From the NCBI RefSeq assembly GCF_003105155.1, contig NZ_QETK01000001.1, forward strand, positions 186,001-250,000: a stretch of DNA of 64,000 nucleotides, read 5' to 3'. Positions 1 to 10,225 of the stretch are shown piece by piece. Position 1 is the first letter of the stretch; each line of letters starts with the position of its first letter. The DNA is from Pseudomonas sp. SDI (GTDB lineage Bacteria > Pseudomonadota > Gammaproteobacteria > Pseudomonadales > Pseudomonadaceae). The notes beneath the pieces are model-generated. The model did not search any database. It saw only the letters and a program-made list of their open reading frames with translations, and was not told where the DNA came from. A program made the translations under genes and the position numbers.

Positions 1-329
1 AGCAAGGCCCAGCCAAGCTGCGGATCGAGGCTACGGGCCGCGACCAGCGCCCGGCAGGCCGGCTCGGTGTCGTAGACAAAACCGTCGGGCAGCGCGCCGT
101 CGAGCTGGAACGGCTGGCCGGTGGCCGCAGTGACCGCCTGCCAGTGCTCAAGAATATAACGCCGGGTCGAGGCGTCCAGCGCGCTGCTCGCACTGCGCAA
201 CCCACCGACCACCAGGTGCGTGTGCACCCCGGCGGCGCTCGCCTGCGCGATCAAGGCCTCGGCTACCGGCGCAAAACCCCAGCACCAGGAGCACATCGGG
301 TCCATCACATAGAGCAGGCGAGCGGTCAT
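1..329 (-). CDS. DsbA-family thioredoxin-like protein (partial, 3' end outside window)
   Basis: The first 109 codons of a gene that runs off the left edge. The protein begins MTARLLYVMDPMCSWCWGF, so the thioredoxin-fold CxxC motif (CSWC) sits near residue 13, right after the first beta strand. This is typical of cytoplasmic DsbA-family (FrnE-like) oxidoreductases and isomerases. There is no signal peptide, so periplasmic DsbA itself is unlikely. It lies 3 nt downstream of the trhO stop codon on the same strand and is probably co-transcribed with it. The substrate cannot be inferred. Confidence 0.75.
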   Translation of the reverse strand, partial: MTARLLYVMDPMCSWCWGFAPVAEALIAQASAAGVHTHLVVGGLRSASSALDASTRRYILEHWQAVTAATGQPFQLDGALPDGFVYDTEPACRALVAARSLDPQLGWAL

Positions 330-332
330 GTA

Positions 333-1271
333 TCACTCCTCGGCGGCTTTGCGGTAGTTGTGGCCGATCGGGTGCGGCAGGTTGCGGGCCTTGGCCAGTT
401 CGATCTGCTTCTGCCGATCGATGGCGCTACGCCGGGTCTTCTCGCTCAGGCTGTCCCAGCAGTGCGGGCAACTGACTCCGGGCGAGTAGTGCTCGGAGGC
501 GCGCTCTTGCGCACTGATCGGGGTACGGCAAGCGTGGCACTGGTCGTAGTCGCCTTCGCTGAGGTCGTGACGCACGGTGACCCGGTTATCGAAGACGAAG
601 CAGTCGCCCTGCCAGCGGCTCTGCTCCTGAGGCACCTCTTCGAGGTATTTCAGGATCCCGCCCTTAAGATGATAGACCTCTTCGAAACCCTCGCCGAGCA
701 TATAGCTGGAGGCCTTCTCGCAGCGGATGCCGCCGGTGCAGAACATCGCCACTTTCTTGTGCCGGGCCGGATCGAAATTGGCCTTGATGTACTCGGGGAA
801 CTCGCGGAAGGTGGTGGTTTTCGGATCGATGGCGCCTTCGAAGGTGCCGATCGACACTTCGTAGTCGTTGCGGGTGTCGATCAGCAGCACTTCCGGGTCG
901 CTGATCAGCGCGTTCCAGTCCTTCGGCTCGACGTAGGTGCCGACCTGGTGGTTTGGGTCCACGCCCGGCACGCCGAGGGTGACGATCTCTTTCTTCAGCT
1001 TGACCTTGGTGCGGTAGAACGGCTGCTCGTCGCAGTACGACTCTTTATGGTCGACGTCGACCAGACGTTCGTCGCTGCGCAGCCAGGCGAGCAGGCCGTC
1101 GATGCCTTCGCGGGTGGCCGAAACGGTGCCGTTGATGCCCTCTTCCGCCAGCAGCAGGGTGCCCTTGACGCCGTATTTTTCCATGGTTTCGAGCAACGGC
1201 TCACGCAGCTCGACGTAATCTTTCAGGGTGACGAACTTGTACAACGCCGCCACGACGATAGCTTGGGTCAT
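333..1271 (-). CDS. trhO: tRNA uridine(34) hydroxylase TrhO (YceA family, rhodanese domain)
   Basis: A 312-aa protein of the TrhO/YceA family, which makes 5-hydroxyuridine at tRNA position 34 by an oxygen-dependent, prephenate-independent route. The N-terminal half is the YceA-specific domain. A rhodanese domain follows, with the active-site loop CTGGIRC at about residues 178-184. The C-terminal part has paired cysteines (CHAC and CPHC) that could bind zinc. The ATG at 1271 opens the family's usual N-terminus ([13 protein letters not shown]); an upstream in-frame extension has no family resemblance. A terminator separates it from the BolA-like gene, so transcription probably starts locally and continues into the DsbA-like gene. 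Confidence 0.93.
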   Translation of the reverse strand: MTQAIVVAALYKFVTLKDYVELREPLLETMEKYGVKGTLLLAEEGINGTVSATREGIDGLLAWLRSDERLVDVDHKESYCDEQPFYRTKVKLKKEIVTLGVPGVDPNHQVGTYVEPKDWNALISDPEVLLIDTRNDYEVSIGTFEGAIDPKTTTFREFPEYIKANFDPARHKKVAMFCTGGIRCEKASSYMLGEGFEEVYHLKGGILKYLEEVPQEQSRWQGDCFVFDNRVTVRHDLSEGDYDQCHACRTPISAQERASEHYSPGVSCPHCWDSLSEKTRRSAIDRQKQIELAKARNLPHPIGHNYRKAAEE

Positions 1272-1320
1272 GCAATAACTCTCCAGGTGGTCACCCTCGT
1301 AAAGGGCGGACCGGATGACA

Positions 1321-1349
1321 AATAAAAACGCGCCGACGGGCGGCGCGTT
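1321..1349 (-). terminator. Rho-independent terminator after the BolA-like gene
   Basis: On the minus strand an 8-bp stem (aacgcgcc/ggcgcgtt) with a 7-nt loop runs straight into a T-rich tract (gtttttattt). It lies downstream of the BolA-like gene and upstream of trhO, so it should end the bolA-side transcript. Confidence 0.75.
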
Positions 1350-1378
1350 GCGGATTCTAGCAAAAACCTGATCGGGAA

Positions 1379-1678
1379 TCAGTGTTTGCTGCCTCCGGCA
1401 CAGGTTGGCGAGGCCGGCGCAGCGCCGATCTTCTGCCATTCCTGCGGGGTATAGGTGTGCAGTGCCAGGGCGTGGAACTGCCCCATCAGGTCGCCGAGGG
1501 TGGCGTAGACCTTCTGGTGGCGCTTGACGCTGCTCAACCCGTCGAACTGCTCGCTGACCAGCACCGCTTTGTAGTGGGTCTGCTGACCGCGGCTGTGCAT
1601 ATGGCTCTCGTCGAGCACCTCAAGGTGCTGCGGGCCAAGTGCCTGCAGGCTCTGTTCGATTTTCTGCTGCATGGACAT
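1379..1678 (-). CDS. BolA family protein
   Basis: A 99-aa BolA-fold protein. Visible family features are the [14 protein letters not shown] segment (the helix-turn-helix-like region with the conserved RH) and the [10 protein letters not shown] motif near the C-terminus, typical of BolA-type rather than IbaG-type members. BolA proteins partner monothiol glutaredoxins in Fe-S cluster handling and can act as transcription factors linked to cell shape and biofilm. The C-terminal tail ends CAGGSKH. It sits downstream of the DUF2059 gene on the same strand with a 12-nt gap, so the two are probably an operon that ends at the terminator near 1321-1349. Confidence 0.85.
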   Translation of the reverse strand: MSMQQKIEQSLQALGPQHLEVLDESHMHSRGQQTHYKAVLVSEQFDGLSSVKRHQKVYATLGDLMGQFHALALHTYTPQEWQKIGAAPASPTCAGGSKH

Positions 1679-1690
1679 GGACGGCTCCGC

Positions 1691-2215
1691 TTACGGTTTC
1701 TTGGCCGCAGCGGCCTTGCCGGCGTTCGGGTCCAACTCGTTGGTCATGTCAGCCAGCAGCTTGTTGACCACCGGCACCGCGCTTTCCAGCTTCTGCTGGG
1801 TCAGCTGGGCCGATTGCTGGGTGACTTGCGGCATTTTTTCCAGGACTTTCTTGCCCAGCGGCGACTGGTAGAAGGCCACCAGATCTTTCAACTCCTGTTC
1901 GCTGAAGGTACTGGTGTAGAGCTTGACCATGTCCGGCTTGAGCTTGTTCCAGCCGATGGCCTGGTCCAGGGCAGCGTTGGCCTTGGCCTGGTAGCTGTCG
2001 AGCACGGATTTTTTCGAGGCCGGGGCCTTGGTCTGCTCGAAGCGCTGGGCAAACATCTGTTGCACCTGCATGTAGACCGGGGTACCCAGTTTGTCGGCAT
2101 GCGCCATGACCAGGAATTTTTCGGCGCTGGCGTTGTGGCTGGCGGTGTCGGCAAGTGCCTGGCCGCTGGCGCAGACCAGCGCAACAGCCGTGCAGAGGGC
2201 GCGAAGACGGGTCAT
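1691..2215 (-). CDS. DUF2059 domain-containing exported protein
   Basis: A 174-aa protein starting at the ATG at 2215, which has a good ribosome binding site (aaggaa) just upstream. A Sec signal peptide is evident (MTRLRALCTAVALVCASGQALA), so the mature protein is periplasmic. The C-terminal half contains the DUF2059-type helix-rich segment (FSEQELKDLVAFYQSPLGKK) seen in many proteobacterial exported proteins. The tail is Ala/Lys-rich. The function of DUF2059 is unknown. It is transcribed divergently from fumC. Confidence 0.85.
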   Translation of the reverse strand: MTRLRALCTAVALVCASGQALADTASHNASAEKFLVMAHADKLGTPVYMQVQQMFAQRFEQTKAPASKKSVLDSYQAKANAALDQAIGWNKLKPDMVKLYTSTFSEQELKDLVAFYQSPLGKKVLEKMPQVTQQSAQLTQQKLESAVPVVNKLLADMTNELDPNAGKAAAAKKP

Positions 2216-2372
2216 CTGAATTCCTTGAATTGAAAGTAAAGGGTGTACCCAAGAGTAGAGCATTCTGCGCCGAGTCGGCCGTACTGCTCAAGGGGGGCGA
2301 CAGGCGATGGAACCGGCCTGTCGATTCAGGGCCTAAACTGCGGAATCGGACCGTTAAAGGAGTGAGAGCCGC

Positions 2373-3767
<1,395 letters not shown>

Positions 3768-3781
3768 CACAGCGCCCCGAA

Positions 3782-3818
3782 CACCTGTCACCGCGGCTAA
3801 GGGCTGCGGTAACAGGTG
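3782..3818 (+). terminator. Terminator-like hairpin after fumC
   Basis: A two-part stem (cacctgt with acaggtg, and inner accgc with gcggt) begins 14 nt after the fumC stop. The T-run is poor, so it may be a weak terminator or a transcript-stabilising hairpin. Confidence 0.45.
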
Positions 3819-3908
3819 AGCCCGGTCAACTGATATTTATGCCAGTTTCGCTCCCCCCCTTCGCCGCGCACACTGCATGGGCACATCCCGCCCCCTCAGG
3901 AGCATCCT

Positions 3909-4832
3909 ATGGCAGTTTCTCGCGCCAGCCTGCTATGCCGCTACGGTTACACGGCGTCCGACCAGTTGCGTGAAACCCGCACCCATGCCCCAGGCGCCCA
4001 GCAGCACTTTTATCGTAACCAGCGCCGGGTGACGCAGATTGACGACCAGGCGCAATACACACTGCTCAATCACCTGCGGCATCTGCTGGCGCAACGGCAA
4101 TGGGTGAACGGGTTGCCCAGTTCAACCCTACTGGCAACCGACGTTTGCGGCTCACTGCTGCTGACCAGCAAGTTGCCGCTCGGGCAATCGAACTACACAC
4201 CTTACGGCTACAGCTCGCAAATCGACTCGTTGCCCGCTGTGCCGGGCTTCAATGGCGAATGGCCGGACCCGCTTACTGACAACTATCTACTCGGTAACTA
4301 CCGCAATTACCGCCCGCAGCTGATGCGCTTCATCGCCGCCGATAGCGCCTCGCCGTTTGCGCAAGGAGGGCTGAACAGCTACGCCTATTGCGCTGGCGAT
4401 CCAGTCAACCAGCAAGACCCTAGCGGCCATGGCCCCATTTCACGGCTGTTCAAGCTGCTGAAACGGCCACTGGGCAGCTCGACACGGGTTGATGACGACC
4501 TGATCAGAGCCGAACACAGCGCCGCACCGGCCGCCTCCCGCCCCTCCCGTTCCGCTACTGCGCAGCCTGCCCGCCTGATCGGGGCCAACCCCATAGCCGA
4601 CGAATACTACCGACGCGTCGTCCAGGCCCGCCAACCGCAGCACCCAGCGCCCGCAACCCCTATAGCGCAGTCCGATTCGCCGCCGGCCTATGACAGCCTG
4701 TTTCCCGAGCCCCCGCCCCCCTCTTATGAAAGCGTGACGCAGGCCGCCCCCCCAGCGCCATATTTGCAGACGAGGAGAAGTCCAGAGCCTGCTCCAGCCA
4801 CGACACGAGACACCATCAGACGCCGCAGTTGA
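3909..4832 (+). CDS. Orphan RHS repeat-associated core protein with proline-rich PPxY tail (copy 1)
   Basis: A 307-aa protein with a good ribosome binding site (aggag). Residues about 90-175 match the RHS-associated core found just before the toxin tip of RHS/YD proteins: YTPYGY, GFNGEW, YLLGNYRNY, MRFIAAD, SPF..GGLNSYAYC..DPVN..DPSGH. Almost the whole upstream RHS barrel is missing and there is no signal peptide, so this is a free-standing core with its own start, not a full RHS toxin. The variable tail (about 176-307) is Pro/Ala-rich, with PPAY (258-261) and PPSY (270-273) motifs. A paralog follows on the same strand. The function is unknown; such short genes can be displaced tips or stand-alone secreted proteins. 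Confidence 0.8.
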   Translation: MAVSRASLLCRYGYTASDQLRETRTHAPGAQQHFYRNQRRVTQIDDQAQYTLLNHLRHLLAQRQWVNGLPSSTLLATDVCGSLLLTSKLPLGQSNYTPYGYSSQIDSLPAVPGFNGEWPDPLTDNYLLGNYRNYRPQLMRFIAADSASPFAQGGLNSYAYCAGDPVNQQDPSGHGPISRLFKLLKRPLGSSTRVDDDLIRAEHSAAPAASRPSRSATAQPARLIGANPIADEYYRRVVQARQPQHPAPATPIAQSDSPPAYDSLFPEPPPPSYESVTQAAPPAPYLQTRRSPEPAPATTRDTIRRRS

Positions 4833-4947
4833 GCCGCGGACACCCGCCTGAAGTGGCTCGCGGTGGGACCTGTCATTTCTGCCAGTTGTGGCAACACCCC
4901 ATCGCGCTCAACCTGAGCGTCGTCGCCACCCGCACAAGGGCCCGCAC

Positions 4948-5961
4948 ATGACTCGCACCGGTAAAGCTTCAGGCTGTCGCTACCGCTACAACCCATTGGA
5001 CCAGTTGACTGCCAGCGAACGCCTGGGCCTGGTGACCCAGCGCTTCTACCGCGCAAAACAAGCGGTAACCGAGCTGTCGGCAACCGCACGACGCAGTCTG
5101 GTGCAAGCGGACAACCAGCTGTTGGCCCTACAGCAATGGGGCGGCGCCAGCGAAGGCTCGGCCCTGCTAGCCAGCGACGGACACCGCTCGGTCTTGCACG
5201 CCCAGGGCGCCGTTGGCCAAGCACTCAGCTATAGCCCTTATGGCTATCGCTGGCGAACCGAGGCGCAAGGCGATCTGCCTGGGTTCAACGGAGAGTTTCC
5301 TGAATCGGTCAGCGGGCATTACCTGCTGGGCGATTACCGTCTGCTCAACAGCGCGATCATGCGCTTTCACAGCCCGGACAGCCTGAGCCCCTTCCGCAAC
5401 GGCGGCTTGAATCCTTATGCCTATGCGCTGGGTGACCCGATCAACCATGTCGACCCGGATGGACACAAACCGATCAGCATCATCGCCAAGATGCTTGGCC
5501 TGGGCGCGAGTGCCGAACCCAAGGCGTCGAGGGCAATTCAGAAGATCGCCGCGACGAGCTCAGGAAGCACCGCGGCCAGCGACGATGCACTCAAATTCGG
5601 TATAAGACTGAAGCGCGAACCCAGCGGGCTGCTGGAACACAAGCCAGGCACCGCACGCTCGGGCAGCCCGGCAGCCACCCACGAGGGGCCGGTGGTCAGC
5701 TCACGCCCCCCCGACTGGGGCAACCAGCATCCCGTCGATACCATGCCGGACGAGGTGCCACGAAATCCGCTCCGCTTCGTCCCCGCGCGGCCATTGCCGC
5801 GGCTGAGCACCCGCGATCCCCGACTGAGAGGTAACACGGAAGCCATCGCGCGCCTGGAAGAGAACGCCCATCCTCCCGCCTACAACAACCTCGACATCGG
5901 CGGCGGATTGCCGAGTTACAAGGAGGCGAGCGAAAAAATCGCCTCGATACGCCGAAGCTGA
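4948..5961 (+). CDS. Orphan RHS repeat-associated core protein with PPxY tail (copy 2)
   Basis: A 337-aa paralog of the upstream RHS-core protein. The start at 4948 follows an aaggg ribosome binding site. An upstream extension to 4888 is possible but has no RHS similarity. The core spans about residues 90-173 (YSPYGY, GFNGEF, HYLLGDYRLL, MRFHSPD, SPF..GGLNPYAYALGDPIN..DPDGH). The tail is different in sequence and length from copy 1 but again carries PPAY (309-312) and a related LPSY (321-324) near the C-terminus. The match in the core combined with divergent tails is the usual RHS pattern of fixed core plus swapped tip. No nuclease or deaminase motif was recognised. Confidence 0.8.
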   Translation: MTRTGKASGCRYRYNPLDQLTASERLGLVTQRFYRAKQAVTELSATARRSLVQADNQLLALQQWGGASEGSALLASDGHRSVLHAQGAVGQALSYSPYGYRWRTEAQGDLPGFNGEFPESVSGHYLLGDYRLLNSAIMRFHSPDSLSPFRNGGLNPYAYALGDPINHVDPDGHKPISIIAKMLGLGASAEPKASRAIQKIAATSSGSTAASDDALKFGIRLKREPSGLLEHKPGTARSGSPAATHEGPVVSSRPPDWGNQHPVDTMPDEVPRNPLRFVPARPLPRLSTRDPRLRGNTEAIARLEENAHPPAYNNLDIGGGLPSYKEASEKIASIRRS

Positions 5962-5979
5962 ACGCTGCCCAACCTGGCA

Positions 5980-7473
5980 CTATTTGCGCTGTTTCTTGAA
6001 CGCTGCCTCCAGTGCCTCGTTCAAGGTGCGCAATACCTTGACCCGGGCCCAGCGCTTATCGTTGGCCTCGACCAACGTCCATGGCGCGATCTCGGTACTG
6101 GTGCGGTCGACCATATCCCCCACCGCCTCCGAGTAAACGTCCCATTTGTCGCGGTTGCGCCAGTCTTCTTCAGTGATCTTGAAGCGCTTGAAGGGAATCT
6201 GCTCGCGCTCCTGGAAACGCTCCAGCTGGGTCTGCTTGTCGATCGACAACCAGAACTTCACCACCACCACGCCAGCGTTGCTCAGTTGCTCCTCGAAATC
6301 GTTGATTTCACCATAAGCGCGCATCCAGTCGGCCTGGGTACAAAAGCCCTCGACCCGCTCCACCAGCACCCGGCCATACCAGGAGCGGTCGAACACGGTG
6401 AACTTGCCGCGTGCCGGAATGTGCCGCCAGAACCGCCACAGGTAGGGCTGCGCGCGCTCCTCTTCGGTGGGTGCGGCAATCGGCACGATGCGGTACTGGC
6501 GCGGGTCCAGCGCGGCGGCCACCCGACGGATCGCCCCGCCCTTGCCAGCGGCATCGTTGCCCTCGAACACCGCCACCAGCGCGTGCCGGCGCATGCGCTT
6601 GTCGCGCAGCAGGCCTGCCAGGCGCGCCTGCTCGGTGATCAACTGTTCCTCGTAATCCTTCTTCTCCAGCCGCCGGGTCATGTCCAGACTGCCGAGCAGG
6701 CTGCGCTGGTCGATGCTCTCGCCCAGTGGTGCGATGTTGGTCTGGCGCGGCACCGGCCCCTGGGACTTGAGTGCGGTCTGCAGCCCCTCCAGCAGGATCT
6801 TGCCCACGGCCAGGCTGCGGTAATTGGGATCGACACCCTCGATCACATGCCACGGCGCATAGTCACGGCTGGTTCGGCGCAGCACGCGCTCGCCGAAACG
6901 CACGAAGCGGTCGTAGGTTTGCGATTGCTGCCAGTCCAGCGGACTGATCCGCCAACTGTGCAGCGGGTCGTCTTTGAGCGCCTTGAGCCGCGCTTTCATC
7001 TGTTTCTTGGACAGGTGGAACCAGAATTTGAAGATCAGCGCACCTTCGTCGCAGAGCATCTGCTCCAGGCGCTCGGCGCCGCTGATAGCCTGGTCGAGCA
7101 CGGCATCCTTGAACCGCCCATGTACCCGCCCCTGCAGCATCTGGCTGTACCAGTTTCCGAAGAAGATGCCCATCCGCCCCTTGGCCGGCAGTGCCCGCCA
7201 GTAGCGCCAGGCCGGTGGTCGGGCGAGCTCTTCGTCGCTTTGCTGGTCGAAGGTGCGCACCTCGATCAGCCGCGGGTCCATCCATTCGTTGAGCAGCTTG
7301 ACGGTCTCGCCCTTGCCGGCGCCTTCGATGCCGTTGATCAGCACGATCACCGGGAACCGCGACTGCTGCTTGAGCTCGAACTGCGCTTCAAGCAAGGCCT
7401 CGCGCAGCGCAGGCACTTCGGCGTCGTAGGTTTCTTTGTCGATGCTATGACCAATTTCGGCGGATTCGAACAT
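5980..7473 (-). CDS. pap: Polyphosphate:AMP phosphotransferase (two-domain PPK2)
   Basis: A 497-aa protein with two tandem PPK2 kinase domains, the architecture of PAP, which uses polyphosphate to phosphorylate AMP to ADP. Walker A loops are GIEGAGKGE near residue 50 and GNDAAGKGG near residue 305. Each domain has a lid-proximal W-R-[YF]-W-R segment (AWRYWRALPAKG and LWRFWRHIPARG) and a catalytic DRSWYGR-type motif in the second domain. The N-terminal copy has GNWYSQ at that position, consistent with a degenerate, non-catalytic first domain in this family. It is convergent with the RHS copy 2 gene. Confidence 0.93.
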   Translation of the reverse strand: MFESAEIGHSIDKETYDAEVPALREALLEAQFELKQQSRFPVIVLINGIEGAGKGETVKLLNEWMDPRLIEVRTFDQQSDEELARPPAWRYWRALPAKGRMGIFFGNWYSQMLQGRVHGRFKDAVLDQAISGAERLEQMLCDEGALIFKFWFHLSKKQMKARLKALKDDPLHSWRISPLDWQQSQTYDRFVRFGERVLRRTSRDYAPWHVIEGVDPNYRSLAVGKILLEGLQTALKSQGPVPRQTNIAPLGESIDQRSLLGSLDMTRRLEKKDYEEQLITEQARLAGLLRDKRMRRHALVAVFEGNDAAGKGGAIRRVAAALDPRQYRIVPIAAPTEEERAQPYLWRFWRHIPARGKFTVFDRSWYGRVLVERVEGFCTQADWMRAYGEINDFEEQLSNAGVVVVKFWLSIDKQTQLERFQEREQIPFKRFKITEEDWRNRDKWDVYSEAVGDMVDRTSTEIAPWTLVEANDKRWARVKVLRTLNEALEAAFKKQRK

Positions 7474-7688
7474 ACCAGGCTTCCTTTATGATCTGGCACC
7501 GTGGAGCGGTAGGTATCCACTATATTGGAAACGCCCCCGTGCAGACACACAGTGCTTAAGGTAGATTTTCAACACGAACCGCCCTTTGCTGGGCCCGCAG
7601 AGCGTGCGTTCGATTGAACACGCTGGCGCTGGGGGTTGGGCCCTCAATGGACAGTGAAGCGTAGCGCAAATACCAAGGAGGTCGCGCA

Positions 7689-10094
7689 ATGAGCAACGAC
7701 GATTTAAAGATCCCAACAGACTACGGGTTTGCCCGTATTGGTGGGGTGATGAACTACCTGACCCGCGAGTTTGTCACGGACCTGCATGCCTTCGACATGG
7801 CCGCTCTGGCTTCGCTCTCACGGTTAACGAGCAATCAGCCAAGGGGGGAAATGACCATCCAGGCCAATGCCTACTCCAAAGAAGAGCAAAGCGCATGGAG
7901 CGTCAGCGCCGCGGCAAAGGCAAGTGCTAACTTCCCGCTGTGCAGCGTGGCCCTAGAGTTTCATACCGACCAAAGCGCAGGCGAGCTATCAACGGCCTCC
8001 GGCATGAAGTTAACCGTCGGTTACGCGGTGCGCGATTATAAAATCAAGCTGTCCAGGGACGTTACTGCCGCCGAGCTGTATCAATGCGCCACTCCCCGAT
8101 TCAAAGAAGCTTATGATGCCATTGCCAACGCCGAAACACCGGAAGACTGGCTGGCGGCATATATGGACTTTCAGGAAGACTATGGGCACGGCTTCATTAC
8201 CAGCCTCGAGCTCATAAGCTGCGCGGCCGGAAACCTCAGCGTTCAATACACTTCCCGCGCCACTCAGAACGCTCAGAAATGGGGTGGCAGCATCACCGTT
8301 GGCGGCGTGGGAGGCGGCGCCAGCGCCTGTACCGAGTACGCCAAAAGCCAGCAAGCCGCCGGCTCGCAGGGTACCTTGACCGCCAATGTGTGTGGGGTAC
8401 CTGCGGAGTCGCCCGCCATGAACTGGGCCAGGACGTTGATAACCAGTTATGCCGAAAAAAGCATCGACACCCTTACTCAACGCCCACCGTCGGCCATTGC
8501 CATTCCCGTCACCGCTGCCAAGTTACCGGACATCCCGAAGATCACCCCGCCCAGCAAAGGCGATGGTCTTCCGCCGGTGAAGATGAACCTGAACAGCAAC
8601 AAGGACCTGGTTGACTACCTCAAACTCAAGGCCCTGCTGAAAGACGGTGGAGACATCCATTCGCTGCCTGACTGGGATGAGTGCAAGAAGAAGCCGGACG
8701 AAAGTCGTGCTCAGGTTCAGGAGGCGTTGAATCGGCACAGTTCGGCGATCAAGAAATCTGTTGATGAGCTGAAGTTCTCGGATGTCGCGGTCAGCAGCCC
8801 ATCAGCGATAGAAGCAATACCTTCAACCTTACCCGCCGCGAGACGCCTGCGCGCCAGCGCTCGGGAAAACTCCGCTTCGGGTGATATTGATTTTGGCGAC
8901 TATGCCATTTGCGGTTTCGGCTTCGAGAGCTACAGCAAATACCTGCCTGCGCTGAAGAGCAAAATTGCCGTACCGACGAAAACAGGGTTCTTTCTGGTAA
9001 AGCACAACCTTTTCATTGCAGCTCGACAGATTTTTGCAGCCTACCTTAATTACATAAAAGACTTGCCTGAAGCCATCCGGGGAACCCACATCGATAGTAC
9101 GATGGCAGCGCGTTTCAGTGAGCTGCTGTCGCAGTACGTTAGCCGCTCCAGACAAGAGCTCAGGAACCGCCGGGAGGACGGTGATAAGTATTTCTCTGGT
9201 GCCGACTATGAACATACCGTCGCCACATTCGAGCGCACCCTGAGAAATGATGGCGTACTGCGTGGTGCCGTGAAAATCTACGATTACTTCATGGCGAACT
9301 TTGAAACGTTCTCAGCCGCCCCGTTCGGCTTCGCCCTGACAGTCACCAGCCCGAGCAATGAAACCGTGTATTTGAGTAGCGACGAACGCTATTCATTTCT
9401 ACCTTCCTGGTTTTCGCTCCCCAACAAATCCATGTCTACCATGACCAAGCCTGTGATGGATTACACGGTGGCGAAGAACAGTTGCCGCTTTATTCCAGTC
9501 ATTCGGATCGTCAATGACAACGCCTGCATTGTCTTGGCCACCTACACCAATAACCTGGCGCCCCCTCTTAAAGACTTTACGTTTCCCTGGCAGTTGAGCG
9601 TTCGGACAATCGATGCGTTCGACTATGCTCCCAGCGGTAGCGAGCCCGTCGAGTTTGGAGGCTCCGGCTGGTTGGCCGTCTGTATGGCAAAGGAAAATGG
9701 AACGGCCGTCGCGTTCCCGAGCATCGTGCCGGTTAACTATCCCGAATATGTTGTATTTGGCATATTCAGGCAGGGTCTCCCCCCGATACCGGGCGTAATG
9801 AAATACACCGCCTCGCTCCAGGGCTTCCATATCGAGAGGACCGCCAGCGGGGAGCTCAACCTCGTCGGCGCTCAGGACCGGGCCGTTCAGCGCTGGCCTG
9901 TCAGTAGAACGGGCGAGCCGTACGTCAGCGTTGATTTTTCCACCCCGCCCGGTGCCTTCACCGTTCCAGGGGAGGTAAAACTTAAGCCGATTGACTACGC
10001 AAGTTTGCCTGGCGCAACGATCAAGGGCATTCCCATGTGGTATGAGTTTCCGTTTGAACAGTTCAAGAAATCCATACTCGATGGCTACGAATAG
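7689..10094 (+). CDS. Large protein with MACPF-like pore-forming domain signature (candidate)
   Basis: An 801-aa protein with a strong Shine-Dalgarno (aaggagg). No signal peptide and no hydrophobic helix long enough for a constitutive membrane span were noted. Residues about 161-200 (FQEDYGHGFITSLEL, then AGNLSVQYTSR) resemble the MACPF signature Y-G-[TS]-H-[FY]...GG. This is followed by a Gly/Ser/Thr-rich alternating stretch (about 198-235, SITVGGVGGGASA) like a TMH2 hairpin cluster, then a W..TL..(10-20)..P pattern (245-282) as in the end of MACPF domains. The C-terminal half (about 400-801) is unrecognised, partly beta-rich, perhaps a target-binding region. Base composition is visibly more AT-rich than its neighbours, suggesting transfer. 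Alternative: an unrelated large hypothetical protein. Confidence 0.5.
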   Translation: MSNDDLKIPTDYGFARIGGVMNYLTREFVTDLHAFDMAALASLSRLTSNQPRGEMTIQANAYSKEEQSAWSVSAAAKASANFPLCSVALEFHTDQSAGELSTASGMKLTVGYAVRDYKIKLSRDVTAAELYQCATPRFKEAYDAIANAETPEDWLAAYMDFQEDYGHGFITSLELISCAAGNLSVQYTSRATQNAQKWGGSITVGGVGGGASACTEYAKSQQAAGSQGTLTANVCGVPAESPAMNWARTLITSYAEKSIDTLTQRPPSAIAIPVTAAKLPDIPKITPPSKGDGLPPVKMNLNSNKDLVDYLKLKALLKDGGDIHSLPDWDECKKKPDESRAQVQEALNRHSSAIKKSVDELKFSDVAVSSPSAIEAIPSTLPAARRLRASARENSASGDIDFGDYAICGFGFESYSKYLPALKSKIAVPTKTGFFLVKHNLFIAARQIFAAYLNYIKDLPEAIRGTHIDSTMAARFSELLSQYVSRSRQELRNRREDGDKYFSGADYEHTVATFERTLRNDGVLRGAVKIYDYFMANFETFSAAPFGFALTVTSPSNETVYLSSDERYSFLPSWFSLPNKSMSTMTKPVMDYTVAKNSCRFIPVIRIVNDNACIVLATYTNNLAPPLKDFTFPWQLSVRTIDAFDYAPSGSEPVEFGGSGWLAVCMAKENGTAVAFPSIVPVNYPEYVVFGIFRQGLPPIPGVMKYTASLQGFHIERTASGELNLVGAQDRAVQRWPVSRTGEPYVSVDFSTPPGAFTVPGEVKLKPIDYASLPGATIKGIPMWYEFPFEQFKKSILDGYE

Positions 10095-10225
10095 CGCACA
10101 CCGGTCAACTTAGGTTTACCGACGTTGTTGACCGGGCTCAACACCCGGTCTTCGCTGTCAACGCCGCAGCGTTTTGTCGTCGAACGATCGGCTAGAATGG
10201 CCTACCCGCCGTTACCGAGCCGACC

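Noticed and set aside
3909..5961. Full RHS toxins with immunity genes
   Set aside because: The RHS barrel is absent, no toxin motif is recognised in the tails, and no small immunity-like gene lies downstream of either copy.
5965..5990. Sigma-54 promoter (tggcac...ttgc-like)
   Set aside because: The distance between the GG and GC elements is too short by two bases, and it lies between convergent genes.
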